A stretch of DNA of 64,000 nucleotides, from assembly GCA_902706235.1 (NCBI GenBank), contig CACSJR010000005.1, positions 244,813 through 308,812 of the forward strand, given 5' to 3'. Both the position numbers and the translations under genes were made by a program. The DNA is from Citrobacter sp. 18056. GTDB taxonomy: Bacteria > Pseudomonadota > Gammaproteobacteria > Enterobacterales > Enterobacteriaceae. The notes under the pieces were generated by a model. It worked only from the letters and a program-made list of their open reading frames with translations. It was not told the origin of the DNA and made no database searches. Every line of letters starts with the position of its first letter. Position 1 is the stretch's first letter. This document shows positions 35,001 to 46,812 of this stretch, in pieces.

Positions 35001-35818
35001 TCGCCCTTCCAGCTCGCGCCGCCTTTCTTCAGCCAGACGTCACCACTTGAGATGTCGCCCTTATCAAGGTCTATCCAGCCTTCGAGGCTAAACCGAGCCG
35101 ACGTCAGCGCGATGTTGTCCTGCATCCAGCGGCCAAGCCACGGCTTAACGTCGATGTCATCAGCCTGCACCCACAGCCGACCTTCATTCAGCAGACCGTT
35201 CTCATCGCGCAAGTCCATGCGCACTTTCATCACCCCGTGCTGGCCGTTAAGACTCGACAGGCTCAGTTCACCTTCGGCGCGATGGCGATTTTTACCGTTC
35301 ATCCAGGTCAGTTGCGGGATAGCGAGTTCGGCGCGCTGGCCGGAAAGAGTGAGGAAGCTTAAATGACTGTCGCGCAGAGTGAACTGATCGAACTGGCGCA
35401 GGAACAGATCGCCGATGCGGTCCGTTTTCAACTGCCCACTGCTGTTATTGTGTTGCAGAGGGGTGTTGGTGCGAATTTGCAGCTGCCAGAAGGTCAGCTC
35501 GCGGAACTGCCAGCGAAAATGCAGCAGGCTTTGCCAGACGTCGAGTGCCAGCGTCACGCGTTTAACGGACATCTGACCACCGTTTTTCATCCCGGCTTTG
35601 ATATCGCGGACTTCCAGCGTCGGGCCGTAGTCTTCCCAGCTGGCTTTAAGCTGTGACGCATCGATGGGATGTCCGGTAGACTCCGCGATTTTCTCCAGCA
35701 GCTGCGGACGCCATTTATCCAGCTGCGGCAAAACGAGACGCAAGCCACTGACCAGCAGCGCGACGATAACAATTAATGTTGCCACCGTGATCAGTAAGAT
35801 TCCAGGCAAACGCCTCAC
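32021..35818 (-). CDS. yhdP: YhdP, AsmA-like inter-membrane lipid transport protein
   Basis: This 1265-residue protein has one N-terminal inner-membrane helix (about 5-27) and a very long periplasmic beta-rich body of AsmA/VPS13-like repeats (DUF3971) with an AsmA-like C-terminal region (about 1000-1250). In E. coli YhdP, TamB and YdbH together carry phospholipids to the outer membrane, and YhdP supports vancomycin and SDS resistance. The length is one residue short of E. coli. It is in a run of minus-strand genes with rng upstream (27 bp). Confidence 0.96.
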   Translation of the reverse strand: MRRLPGILLITVATLIVIVALLVSGLRLVLPQLDKWRPQLLEKIAESTGHPIDASQLKASWEDYGPTLEVRDIKAGMKNGGQMSVKRVTLALDVWQSLLHFRWQFRELTFWQLQIRTNTPLQHNNSSGQLKTDRIGDLFLRQFDQFTLRDSHLSFLTLSGQRAELAIPQLTWMNGKNRHRAEGELSLSSLNGQHGVMKVRMDLRDENGLLNEGRLWVQADDIDVKPWLGRWMQDNIALTSARFSLEGWIDLDKGDISSGDVWLKKGGASWKGDKQPHDLSVDNLTAHITRENAGWAFHVPDTRIAIDGKRWPQGALALAWIPGQDVGGKNNVRSDELRIRASNLELSGLSGLLPIADKLSPSLGEIWETTQPAGQIDALALDIPLQATEKTRFQAAWSNLGWKQWKLLPGAEHFSGRAEGSVEHGSVNISMEDAKMPYETVFRAPLEIAKGVANLSWVNNEKGFMLDGRDIDVQAKAVHARGGFRWLQPEGDEPWLGILAGISTDDGGQAWRYFPENLMGKELVDYLSSAIKGGQSDNATLVYGGNPHLFPYKHNEGQFQVWVPLHNATFAFQPDWPALTNLNIDLNFLNDGLWMQADKVALGGVTAHNLNAAIPDYSKEKLIIDSQIAGPGKAVGPYFKETPLKDSLGATLDELQLDGDVNARLHLDIPLDGKQVLAKGDVRLANNSLFIKPLNSTLKNLSGGFTFENGDLKSGPMTANWFNQPLNVNFSTTEGPKAYQVAVNMDANWQPSRTGMLPQQINDAISGSVPWQGKVAIELPYKGSASYKVDMAGDLKNVSSRLPAPVNKKAGEPLPVKLNVEGGLSRFDLTGSVGSTDHLNSRWLLNKKLTLDRAIWASDSRSVPPLPDSSGVELNLPPMDGAQWMALFRKGAADGVGNAAAFPERVTLRTPALTMAGQRWNNLSIVSQPSADGTRVEAQGREINGTLTLRDNAPWQAAIRYLYYNPSSKTTTGESLGQGIMSNNRIDFQNWPDLQLRCAECWLWGQKYGRIDGDFAIKGNTLSLANGLMDTGFARLTVDGEWVNAPGNERTSLKGKLRGQKLDAAVNFFGASTPIRDSSFNLDYDLHWRDEPWTPDVASLNGILKAHLGKGEFTDISTGHAGQLLRLLSVDALLRKLRFDFSDTFNEGFYFDSIRSTAWIKDGTLHTDDTLVDGLEADIAMKGSVNLVRRQLDMEAVVAPEISATVGVATAFVINPIVGAAVFAASKVLGPLWSKVSILRYHISGPIDQPQINEVLRQARGDKKQ

Positions 35819-35845
35819 GCATCTCTCCTTGTAACTGCCCGCAAA

Positions 35846-37315
35846 CTACATCATCACCACGTCGAATTGCTCCTGATTGTAGAGCGGTTCTATCTGGACT
35901 TTTACCTGCTTGCCAACGAAGATTTCCACTTCCGCCAGCGCATGAGACTCTTCCCCTTTCAGGGTTTCGGCCACGGCGGCTGAAGCGTAGACCAGGAAGC
36001 GATCGGAATCATAGGCATGATGCACACGGACAATTTCACGCATGATTTCGTAGCATACCGTTTCGACCGTTTTCACCGTCCCGCGTCCATGACAGGTTGG
36101 GCACTGGTGGCACAGCACGTGCTCCACGCTTTCGCGCGTGCGCTTGCGGGTCATTTCCACCAAACCGAGCTGCGAGAAGCCGTTGATGCTGGTTTTAACG
36201 CGGTCTTTGCCCAGGGCCTGTTCCAGAGAATGCAGCACCCGACGGCGGTGGTCTTCATTACTCATATCGATGAAATCGATGATGATAATCCCGCCCAGAT
36301 TACGCAGGCGCAGCTGACGCGCAATGGCTTGCGTCGCTTCGATATTAGTATTGAAAATGGTGTCGTCAAGATTACGGTGGCCGACAAAGGCACCGGTGTT
36401 GATATCGACAGTGGTCATCGCTTCGGTCTGATCAATAACCAGATAGCCGCCCGACTTCAGTTCCACCTTCCGCTCCAGCGCTCGCTGAATTTCATTTTCG
36501 ACATCGAAGAGATCGAAAATCGGCTGGCGACCACTGTAATGTTCGAGCTTGTTGGTCATCTCCGGCATGTACTCGGCGGTGAATTCCATCAGCGATTCGA
36601 AGGTCAGACGAGAATCGACGCGGATGCGGTCAAGCTGTGCGTCTGCAAAATCGCGCAGTACGCGTTGGGCTAACGCCAGTTCGCCGTACATCTGATAACG
36701 AGTCTGCGGGCGTTTTTTACGCTCCATCACCTTAGTCCACACGCGTTTGAGGTACGCGGCATCGGAGGATAAATCCTCTTCGCAAACGCCTTCCGCCGCG
36801 GTTCGGATGATGAATCCGCCCTGCTCGTCGCAGTATGTTGTCACCACGTTTTTCAGGCGGTCGCGCTCGGCTTCGCTTTCAATACGCTGGGACACGCCCA
36901 CGTGAGAAGCGCCCGGCATGAACACGAGGTAACGAGAAGGAATGGTGATATCAGTCGTCAGACGCGCGCCTTTGGTGCCCAGCGGATCTTTGACCACTTG
37001 CACCATCAGGTCCTGGCCCTGACGCACCAGTTCGGAAATGTCGCGAACGGTGAACTGCTTCTGCTCTTCCCCGGCCACGCATTCGGTGTGGGGCATAATG
37101 TCAGAAGCGTGAAGAAACGCGGCCTTATCCAGGCCAATATCTACAAATGCCGCCTGCATCCCTGGGAGTACACGACTGACACGACCTTTGTAGATATTGC
37201 CTACGATTCCGCGTCGCGCTTCACGCTCTATATGAATTTCCTGAAGAATACCGCCATCAATGTACGCCACGCGGGTTTCCGATGGCGTTACGTTAACCAA
37301 TAATTCAGCCGTCAT
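35846..37315 (-). CDS. rng: Ribonuclease G
   Basis: This 489-residue endoribonuclease of the RNase E/G family processes the 16S rRNA 5' end and decays some mRNAs. An S1 RNA-binding domain (about 35-125) precedes the DNase-I-like catalytic domain with VDINTGAF and IIIDFIDM, which carry the magnesium-binding aspartates. A CPTC zinc-link motif follows. The start [13 protein letters not shown] matches E. coli, has GGGAT upstream, and overlaps the yhdE end by 11 bp. Confidence 0.97.
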   Translation of the reverse strand: MTAELLVNVTPSETRVAYIDGGILQEIHIEREARRGIVGNIYKGRVSRVLPGMQAAFVDIGLDKAAFLHASDIMPHTECVAGEEQKQFTVRDISELVRQGQDLMVQVVKDPLGTKGARLTTDITIPSRYLVFMPGASHVGVSQRIESEAERDRLKNVVTTYCDEQGGFIIRTAAEGVCEEDLSSDAAYLKRVWTKVMERKKRPQTRYQMYGELALAQRVLRDFADAQLDRIRVDSRLTFESLMEFTAEYMPEMTNKLEHYSGRQPIFDLFDVENEIQRALERKVELKSGGYLVIDQTEAMTTVDINTGAFVGHRNLDDTIFNTNIEATQAIARQLRLRNLGGIIIIDFIDMSNEDHRRRVLHSLEQALGKDRVKTSINGFSQLGLVEMTRKRTRESVEHVLCHQCPTCHGRGTVKTVETVCYEIMREIVRVHHAYDSDRFLVYASAAVAETLKGEESHALAEVEIFVGKQVKVQIEPLYNQEQFDVVMM

Positions 37316-37898
37316 GTTTATCCCTTTTCTCACGCAGTGAGTTAAAATTGCTCAGCAACTCATACGTTTCCACCAGCGGTAAGCCGACTACGGCGTGATA
37401 GCTGCCATTTATCTTCCTGACAAAACAGCCACCCAGCCCCTGAATACCGTATGCACCTGCTTTATCCATCGGTTCGCCGCTCGCGACGTAACCGAGGATA
37501 TCGTCATCTGTTAAGGCTCTGAACGTGACTTCCGTGGTCACCAGGCAGTCAATGGTGTATTTGCTGTCCGCTAACGCGACGGCGGTCATCACCTGATGCG
37601 TATGCCCGGAAAGCTGGCGCAACATGACTGCCGCGTGTTCAGCGTCCCGTGGTTTTTCCAGCACTTCACCGTTCAGAACCACAATGGTATCGGCACCCAG
37701 CACCGGTAAGTCCTGCGCGGCAAGCGTGACGCCCGCCTGCGCTTTTTCCCGAGCCAGTCGCGCAACATAATGCTGCGCGCTTTCCTGCGGCTGACGTTGC
37801 TCCTCGATGCCCGGTACCAGACGTTCGAAGCTCACACCCAATTGAGTTAACAGCTCCTGACGACGCGGGGAGCCGGAAGCAAGATAAAGCATTGTCAT
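37305..37898 (-). CDS. yhdE: YhdE, Maf-family nucleoside triphosphate pyrophosphatase (dTTP/UTP)
   Basis: This 197-residue Maf protein hydrolyses dTTP, UTP and modified pyrimidine triphosphates to monophosphates (house-cleaning). The ASGSPRR phosphate loop is at residues 7-13. The family motifs [16 protein letters not shown] and [15 protein letters not shown] are present. It lies between mreD and rng in the same transcription direction. Confidence 0.97.
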   Translation of the reverse strand: MTMLYLASGSPRRQELLTQLGVSFERLVPGIEEQRQPQESAQHYVARLAREKAQAGVTLAAQDLPVLGADTIVVLNGEVLEKPRDAEHAAVMLRQLSGHTHQVMTAVALADSKYTIDCLVTTEVTFRALTDDDILGYVASGEPMDKAGAYGIQGLGGCFVRKINGSYHAVVGLPLVETYELLSNFNSLREKRDKHDG

Positions 37899-37906
37899 AG
37901 AAACCT

Positions 37907-39399
<1,493 letters not shown>

Positions 39400-39471
39400 A
39401 GGCTATGCGTATTCTCGTGTCAGTGAAGAAATCAAGGGGCAGCACAAACGCTACCCCAGACTTCTGGCTGA

Positions 39472-40563
<1,092 letters not shown>

Positions 40564-40808
40564 TTACCAACCACACGCAGCAGCGACAAGGCGCAAAAAT
40601 CATCTGCAACGGTGAAAATTAGTGCAGTTCGTTTCCTTTGTTACAATTTCGACCTGACACTGTCAGAGCCGCAGCGCTCCTCGCTTACATTGCAACCTGT
40701 CAAAGGACGATCACTGGCATGTTCTGTATCACTTGTCGGCGGGCACTCAATAACACCCGCGGAGAAACAGCGCGCGTTATTCTACGTGAAAACACGACAA
40801 ACGGCAGA

Positions 40809-42749
40809 TCAAACAGAGTATCTTTGCGAATATTTTTTTACGCTAGTGTCAAGTGGTTGTGACGTGGCAAAAAAATCGCCCTGACCACCCAGCACACCGC
40901 ACTCTCTTAACACCTGCCACTCGCTGCGACTTCTCAATCCGGTAGCGAAAACCTGGGTCGATGTCCCTTTACTGGCTTCGACCAGACTCTGCACCAGCAA
41001 CTGGTTTTCACTGCGTTTCTCTATGTTACGCACCAGGCCCGGGTGCAGTTTGACGATTTCCACCGACAATTCTTTAATCCAACTGGTGCTGACCAGCGTT
41101 AAACCAGCCTGAATCACCACTACTCGGACCCCTAACGCGTGAATCAAACGCATCACAGGCTGTAAGCGGCTGATATGTTGACAGACATCTGCCTCTGCAA
41201 GTTCAAAAATAATCCGTTTTCTCTGTGTTTTTTCACACTGCATCAACGTATCACGTAGCCAGCGCTGGAACCGGGGCCGGATGAGCGACTCAACCGTCAC
41301 CTGCAAAGCCAGATTTTCCTCAGGCCAAAACGAGAGGAAAGGCAGTAAACGGGTGATTTGTAAACGGTCGTACTCTTCCGCCAGACCGAACTCCATTACC
41401 ATCGGCATATATTCAGCGGCGATCACTTCTTCTTTACCGTCATAAATACGGCACATCAATTCACGATGGTGAACACGGCCGTCGTAATGCACCGCCGGTT
41501 TTTGGTAGAAGCGCGGGCCTCCGCGACTGAGCATTTGTTCGATGAGGGTTCGCCAGCGCACGTTACCGCGCCCTTTTTCTGGCAGAGAGTCATCATACAC
41601 TGCCCAGCTGTTACTGCCCTGAAGCACCGCGTTACGCACCGCCGCATCGGCGTGCTCCATCACTTGCTCTGTGGTTTGCCCACTGCGCCAGGTACAGATG
41701 CCGATGTGCATCATGTCATCCTGATCGAGAATTTTGGTCGACGGCAACGAGTCCAGCGCTTTTAACAGCTGCCCGGCGATGCTGTCGGCTTCTTTCAACG
41801 TGCGGTGTGGCAGCAGCACGGCAAAATCACTGCGGTAATAACGTGCCAATAACGCACCAGGATAACGCATCATGAAAGTGGAAAGCATATTGATGAGCAT
41901 AAAGAAGTGCTCTTCCGCCGCCATACGCCCCCACTGGTCGCGAACCAAATCGAATTCCGGTAGGCGAATCAGCATCACAATACCATGTGCCCCAACTTTT
42001 TCCTGATCGTCGAGCAGCGTTGCGAGCTGGTTATCGAAAAACATCCGGTTGCTGAGGCCGGTTTTGGTGTCCTGCGCCGCGTAGGAGCGGATAAGCGTAT
42101 CCATGCGACTGCGCTGTTCGCCGGCAAACTGAATTTCCGACAGCAGCGTATCGAGGGCGCTGCTGGTTCGCGCGGGCCATTCATGCACCGAACCGCGCAC
42201 TTGCTGCCCGCGTTCACCGTTGAGGATCCGCGTGGAGCGCAGCTCTAACAATTCCTGGCCCGACAGCTGATTGCGTAGCCAGCGTACCGAAAAGAAGATA
42301 ATCAATACCATAAAACCAATGGCAATGGTGAGAGGCGCGGTGGTCAGCAGAGAGTGGAAATAATTCACCATCGGATCCTGATACACCAGATGAATGGTCA
42401 TCCCCGGGTGCTTCACCGATTCTACGTCCAGTTCGCGGTACTGAATACTGCTGCCCATCGGGCGATAACTGCTGACACGTGAGTGGCTAAAAATAGTCCT
42501 ATCATTAACGATGAAATCAATGCGCACGATGTCGACAGGGACCAGAATTTCGTCCAGTTGGTTGTCGAACTGATCAAAAGGGGTACTGACCAGGCGGGAA
42601 TCGATAACCGTCGCCACAGCCCGGGCGCGATAATCCACTTTATATTGAATACCGTTATAGAAACTCAGTGAACAACCAATGAGGGTGACAAAGATGGTCA
42701 GGCCCGTTAAAAGCGCGACAAAAGCTGAGAATTTCGTCGTTAATCGCAT
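40809..42749 (-). CDS. csrD: CsrD, degenerate GGDEF/EAL protein controlling CsrB/CsrC decay
   Basis: This 646-residue membrane protein has two helices bracketing a periplasmic segment (about 10-30 and 135-155), a HAMP-like linker, a GGDEF domain (about 215-370) and an EAL domain (about 390-640). The GGDEF core is replaced (RYYRSDFAVL) and EAL reads ELM (HHRELMCRI). It should therefore not make or degrade cyclic-di-GMP, like E. coli CsrD, which instead promotes RNase E decay of the CsrB/C RNAs. The start MRLTTKFSAFV fits E. coli; an ATG 27 codons upstream is rejected. Confidence 0.96.
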   Translation of the reverse strand: MRLTTKFSAFVALLTGLTIFVTLIGCSLSFYNGIQYKVDYRARAVATVIDSRLVSTPFDQFDNQLDEILVPVDIVRIDFIVNDRTIFSHSRVSSYRPMGSSIQYRELDVESVKHPGMTIHLVYQDPMVNYFHSLLTTAPLTIAIGFMVLIIFFSVRWLRNQLSGQELLELRSTRILNGERGQQVRGSVHEWPARTSSALDTLLSEIQFAGEQRSRMDTLIRSYAAQDTKTGLSNRMFFDNQLATLLDDQEKVGAHGIVMLIRLPEFDLVRDQWGRMAAEEHFFMLINMLSTFMMRYPGALLARYYRSDFAVLLPHRTLKEADSIAGQLLKALDSLPSTKILDQDDMMHIGICTWRSGQTTEQVMEHADAAVRNAVLQGSNSWAVYDDSLPEKGRGNVRWRTLIEQMLSRGGPRFYQKPAVHYDGRVHHRELMCRIYDGKEEVIAAEYMPMVMEFGLAEEYDRLQITRLLPFLSFWPEENLALQVTVESLIRPRFQRWLRDTLMQCEKTQRKRIIFELAEADVCQHISRLQPVMRLIHALGVRVVVIQAGLTLVSTSWIKELSVEIVKLHPGLVRNIEKRSENQLLVQSLVEASKGTSTQVFATGLRSRSEWQVLRECGVLGGQGDFFATSQPLDTSVKKYSQRYSV

Positions 42750-42973
42750 CCCTGTATTAACTCCGTTAATGAAAAACAGCCCGGCTGTTGACCGGACACC
42801 CACGCTGGCCCGCAAAAAATTAGTAAGCACTAACTAGCATGCCAAAAGGACCCTGCATACTACCAGAGTTAGTGAATCTGGCAATTTATTGCGTTGAATC
42901 GGCATCGTGTTTCAGTTACCGAGTATAGTCTTCGATAATTATTTTCCAATCATAGAGCAACTGAGGAACGATT

Positions 42974-43948
42974 ATGCAGGCATTAATCTTAGAACAGCAC
43001 GACGGTAAAACTCTCGCCTCGGTACAGGCCATCGAGGAAAGTCAGCTGCCACAAGGTGATGTCACAGTCGATATCCAGTGGTCAAGCCTCAACTACAAGG
43101 ATGCCCTCGCCATTACCGGTAAAGGTAAAATCATCCGTAACTTTCCGATGGTGCCAGGTATCGATTTTGCGGGCGTGGTTCATCACAGCGAAGACCCGCG
43201 TTTTCACGTGGGCCAGCAGGTGCTACTGACTGGTTGGGGCGTAGGTGAAAACCATTGGGGTGGACTTTCTCAGCAAGCCCGCGTGAAGGGTGACTGGCTG
43301 GTCGCTCAACCGCAGGGAATGGATGCGCGCCAGGCGATGATCATCGGCACCGCTGGCTTTACCGCCATGCTCTGCGTGATGGCGCTGGAAGACGCTGGCA
43401 TCAAACCTCAGGACGGCGAAATTGTCGTGACCGGTGCCAGCGGCGGCGTGGGTAGTACGGCGATTGCGCTGCTGCACAAGCTGGGTTATCAGGTTGCTGC
43501 CGTTTCCGGTCGCGAAAGCACGCATGACTATCTGCGCAGCCTCGGCGCAAACCGTATTATTGGCCGTGATGAATTCGCCGAATCCCGTCCGTTGGAAAAA
43601 CAGCTGTGGGCCGGTGCGGTCGATACCGTCGGCGATAAAGTGCTGGCCAAAGTGCTGGCGCAAATGAACTACGGCGGATGTGTGGCCGCATGTGGTCTGG
43701 CGGGAGGTTTTGCACTGCCGACCACGGTGATGCCGTTCATTCTGCGTAACATCCGTTTGCAGGGCGTCGATTCCGTCATGACACCTGCCGCACGCCGCGC
43801 ACAGGCCTGGGAACGTCTGGTTCTGGATTTACCGTCTTCCTTCTATAGCCAGAGCGCAACGGAAATCACCCTTGCTCAGGCACCGGAGTTTGCCGAAAAA
43901 ATCATGAACAATCAGATTCAGGGCCGCACGCTGGTTAAGATTGCCTAA
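42974..43948 (+). CDS. acuI: AcuI (YhdH), NADPH-dependent acryloyl-CoA reductase
   Basis: This 324-residue member of the zinc-free quinone-oxidoreductase group of the MDR superfamily reduces toxic acryloyl-CoA to propionyl-CoA. The NADPH fold VTGASGGVGSTA is at about residues 154-165. SSLNYKDALA and PGIDFAGVV are typical of the family. It has its own promoter region, divergent from csrD. Confidence 0.95.
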   Translation: MQALILEQHDGKTLASVQAIEESQLPQGDVTVDIQWSSLNYKDALAITGKGKIIRNFPMVPGIDFAGVVHHSEDPRFHVGQQVLLTGWGVGENHWGGLSQQARVKGDWLVAQPQGMDARQAMIIGTAGFTAMLCVMALEDAGIKPQDGEIVVTGASGGVGSTAIALLHKLGYQVAAVSGRESTHDYLRSLGANRIIGRDEFAESRPLEKQLWAGAVDTVGDKVLAKVLAQMNYGGCVAACGLAGGFALPTTVMPFILRNIRLQGVDSVMTPAARRAQAWERLVLDLPSSFYSQSATEITLAQAPEFAEKIMNNQIQGRTLVKIA

Positions 43949-43986
43949 TCTTCAAATTTTCGTGACATATTCGCGTTAATCAGTCA

Positions 43987-44020
43987 CCTCCGTCATGCTT
44001 AGGAAAAAGCATGACGGAGG
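43987..44020 (+). promoter_or_regulatory. Perfect 14-bp hairpin covering the msrP ribosome-binding site
   Basis: CCTCCGTCATGCTT (43987-44000) pairs fully with AAGCATGACGGAGG (44007-44020) around a 6-nt loop AGGAAA. The right arm contains the GGAGG that serves as SD for the msrP ATG at 44026. The stem ends 39 bp after the acuI stop. It lacks a T-run. Folding would hide the SD, so it may be a translational switch; it might also protect the acuI 3' end. Confidence 0.85.
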
Positions 44021-44025
44021 AAGCC

Positions 44026-45027
44026 ATGAAGTCGAAAAAACTAACGGAAGCTGATGTAACGGCGGAATCCGTTTTTATGCTCCAGCGCCGCCAGGTGCTG
44101 AAAATGTTAGGCATAAGCGCCACCGCAATGACGCTCGCGCCCACCGCCCAGGCCGATTTGCTCAGCTGGTTTAAGGGCAACGACAGGCCACCTGCCCCGT
44201 CCGGAAAACCGCTCGAATTCTCTCGCCCTGCCGAATGGCAGAGCCAGCTGGCGCTCACGCCGGAAGATAAAGTCACACGCTACAACAATTATTATGAATT
44301 CGGGCTGGATAAAGCCGACCCAGCGGCAAACGCCGGGAGCCTGATAACCGATCCGTGGACGCTGACCATCGATGGTGAAGTCGCTAAACCGCTAACGCTC
44401 GATCACGACGCGCTGACCAAACGTTTCCCGCTCGAACAGCGAATCTACCGGATGCGCTGCGTGGAAGCCTGGTCGATGGTCGTGCCGTGGATTGGTTTTC
44501 CGCTGCATAAGCTGCTGGCGCTGGTTGAGCCCACCAGCGATGCCAAATACGTCGCCTTTAAAACCATTTTCTCTCCTGAGCAGATGCCCGGTCAGAAGGA
44601 CCGTTTTATTGGCGGCGGTCTTTCATATCCCTACGTCGAAGGCCTGCGTCTCGATGAGGCGATGCATCCGCTGACGCTGCTTACTACCGGCGTGTATGGC
44701 AAAGCGTTACCGCCGCAAAACGGTGCGCCCATCCGCCTGACCGTCCCGTGGAAATACGGCTTTAAAGGCATTAAATCTATTGTCAGTATTAAACTGACTC
44801 GCGAACGTCCGCCCTGCACGTGGAATCTGGCGGCCCCTGATGAATATGGTTTTTTCGCCAACGTGAATCCGCATGTTGACCATCCACGCTGGTCGCAGGC
44901 CACCGAGCGCTTTATCGGCTCGGGCGGCGTACTGGACGTCAAACGCCAACCGACGCTGTTGTTTAACGGCTATGCCGATCAGGTGGCGTCGCTCTATCAC
45001 GGCCTGAATTTACGGGAGAATTTCTGA
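44026..45027 (+). CDS. msrP: Protein-methionine-sulfoxide reductase catalytic subunit MsrP
   Basis: This 333-residue periplasmic molybdenum enzyme repairs oxidised methionine in envelope proteins. A Tat signal is seen ([11 protein letters not shown], residues 19-29, cleavage near AQA-DLL at 43). C145 (RMRCVEAW) is the molybdenum ligand, and the VPWIGFPL and [12 protein letters not shown] blocks match MsrP. The start at 44026 follows the GGAGG SD; an ATG at 44011 lies inside the hairpin. msrQ follows with no gap. In E. coli the pair is elsewhere, beside hiuH. Confidence 0.96.
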   Translation: MKSKKLTEADVTAESVFMLQRRQVLKMLGISATAMTLAPTAQADLLSWFKGNDRPPAPSGKPLEFSRPAEWQSQLALTPEDKVTRYNNYYEFGLDKADPAANAGSLITDPWTLTIDGEVAKPLTLDHDALTKRFPLEQRIYRMRCVEAWSMVVPWIGFPLHKLLALVEPTSDAKYVAFKTIFSPEQMPGQKDRFIGGGLSYPYVEGLRLDEAMHPLTLLTTGVYGKALPPQNGAPIRLTVPWKYGFKGIKSIVSIKLTRERPPCTWNLAAPDEYGFFANVNPHVDHPRWSQATERFIGSGGVLDVKRQPTLLFNGYADQVASLYHGLNLRENF

Positions 45028-45627
45028 GTGCGCTTAACGGCTAAACAGATTGTCTGGCTCAAGGTAATGCTGCATCTGGCCGCCTTTTTACCTCTGGTGT
45101 GGTTGTTCTGGGCGGGCGACCAGGGCTACTTCAGCGCTGACCCTGCCAAAGATATTCAACACTTTACCGGTAGGATGGCTCTGAAACTACTGCTCGCCAC
45201 CTTGCTGGTCTCCCCGCTGGCGCGCTACGCTAAACAGCCTTTATTGATACGAACTCGCCGCCTTTTAGGGCTATGGTGTTTTGCCTGGGCGACGTTACAC
45301 CTCACCAGCTACGCGCTATTAGAGCTCGGGATTAACAATCTGGGTTTATTAGGGCAGGAAGTGGTCACGCGCCCTTATTTAACGTTGGGCCTGGTGAGCT
45401 GGCTGATTTTGCTGGCGCTGGCGGCCACCTCGTTTCAGCGTGTGCAACGAAAACTGGGCGCGCGCTGGCAAAAACTACATAACTTCGTCTATCTGGTAGC
45501 GATCCTTGCCCCCATCCATTATCTGTGGTCGGTGAAGATCCTCTCACTACAGCCGATCCTGTACGCAATCGCCGCTTTTGCGCTTTTAGCGTGGCGTTTT
45601 AAGAAGTTCCGCCGGTGGTGGCGTTAA
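45028..45627 (+). CDS. msrQ: MsrQ, haem-binding membrane partner of MsrP
   Basis: This 199-residue inner-membrane cytochrome of the ferric-reductase-like family has about six helices. It passes electrons from the quinone pool to MsrP. Haem-ligand histidines are expected in HLTSYALLE and [18 protein letters not shown]. The GTG start abuts the msrP TGA stop, indicating coupling. It is about 12 residues shorter at the C-terminus than the E. coli protein, ending in a basic KKFRRWWR. Confidence 0.95.
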   Translation: MRLTAKQIVWLKVMLHLAAFLPLVWLFWAGDQGYFSADPAKDIQHFTGRMALKLLLATLLVSPLARYAKQPLLIRTRRLLGLWCFAWATLHLTSYALLELGINNLGLLGQEVVTRPYLTLGLVSWLILLALAATSFQRVQRKLGARWQKLHNFVYLVAILAPIHYLWSVKILSLQPILYAIAAFALLAWRFKKFRRWWR

Positions 45628-45862
45628 TTCACGATAATGTGCAGTTTCCCGCAGAACTCCCGCACTACGTCAGGCTTTTTCGGGTTTGAGGTTGATAATC
45701 TTCCCTGATAAGACCAGTATTTAGCTGCCAATTGCTACGAAATCGTTATAATGTGCGACTTTGGTTTTCCTGACAGGGGTTTTTGGCCTCTGAAAAGGTG
45801 ACAAGCGCGCATCGAAGGTATATTTTGTTTTTTACCGGAGAATTGCAGGAGATAGCAGCACG

Positions 45863-46315
45863 ATGGCCGACAAGTTACGCATTTTGCTTTTAAACGGACC
45901 GAACCTGAACATGCTCGGCACCCGTGAGCCAGAGAAGTATGGCTCCCAGACGTTAGCGGAAATTGTAAACCGTTTAACGACGGAAGCTGAGGCTCTGAAT
46001 GTGTCGCTGGACCATTTGCAGTCCAACGCGGAGTTCGCGATTATCGACCGAATTCATCAGGCTAAAGACAACATTGACTATATCCTGATCAATCCGGCCG
46101 CATTCACGCACACCAGCGTGGCGATTCGTGATGCGCTATTGGCGGTCAGTATCCCGTTTATCGAGATACATCTGAGTAACGTGCACGCTCGCGAGCCGTT
46201 CCGCCATCACTCATATCTCTCTGATATCGCTGCCGGCGTCATCTGCGGATTAGGCGCTGACGGCTATTCATACGCATTACAGACGGCGGTTAAACGCCTG
46301 TCACAATCACACTAA
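45863..46315 (+). CDS. aroQ: Type II 3-dehydroquinate dehydratase
   Basis: This 150-residue shikimate-pathway enzyme removes water from 3-dehydroquinate. The catalytic Y26 lies in the lid loop (TREPEKYGS), R21 is in the same loop, and H103 is in EIHLSN. It precedes accB by 22 bp. The 235-bp region before it holds no other gene. Confidence 0.96.
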   Translation: MADKLRILLLNGPNLNMLGTREPEKYGSQTLAEIVNRLTTEAEALNVSLDHLQSNAEFAIIDRIHQAKDNIDYILINPAAFTHTSVAIRDALLAVSIPFIEIHLSNVHAREPFRHHSYLSDIAAGVICGLGADGYSYALQTAVKRLSQSH

Positions 46316-46337
46316 ACAAAGAGTACGGAACCCACTC

Positions 46338-46802
46338 ATGGATATTCGTAAGATTAAAAAACTGATCGAGCTGGTTGAAGAATCAGGCATCTCCGAACTG
46401 GAAATTTCTGAAGGCGAAGAGTCTGTACGCATCAGCCGCGCTTCGGCCAATGCGGGCTTCCCGGTTATGCAACAGGCTTATGCTGCGCCGATGATGCAAC
46501 CACAGATGGCTCCGGCCGCTGCTGCACCGGTAGCTGCTGCTGAAGCCCCGGCTAAAGCTGAAATCAGTGGCCACATCGTACGCTCCCCGATGGTTGGTAC
46601 CTTCTACCGCACCCCGAGCCCGGACGCGAAAGCATTCATCGAAGTGGGCCAGAAGGTGAACGCGGGTGATACCCTGTGCATCGTTGAAGCCATGAAAATG
46701 ATGAACCAGATCGAAGCCGACAAGTCGGGTACCGTGAAGGCTATCCTGGTCGAAAGTGGTCAACCGGTAGAATTTGACGAGCCGCTGGTCGTCATCGAGT
46801 AA
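46338..46802 (+). CDS. accB: Biotin carboxyl carrier protein of acetyl-CoA carboxylase
   Basis: This 154-residue protein has an N-terminal dimerisation segment (1-35), a flexible Ala/Pro linker (about 55-78) and a C-terminal biotinyl domain. The biotinylated lysine is K120 in EAMKMMNQI. The beta-thumb found in bacterial carriers is retained (TPSPDAKAF). It forms an operon with accC (10-bp gap); in E. coli AccB also represses this operon. Confidence 0.98.
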   Translation: MDIRKIKKLIELVEESGISELEISEGEESVRISRASANAGFPVMQQAYAAPMMQPQMAPAAAAPVAAAEAPAKAEISGHIVRSPMVGTFYRTPSPDAKAFIEVGQKVNAGDTLCIVEAMKMMNQIEADKSGTVKAILVESGQPVEFDEPLVVIE

Positions 46803-46812
46803 CGAGGCGAAC

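Noticed and set aside
40612..40884. A 90-codon plus-strand frame upstream of mreB
   Set aside because: It lies in the mreB promoter region, overlaps the csrD 3' end and has no visible family.
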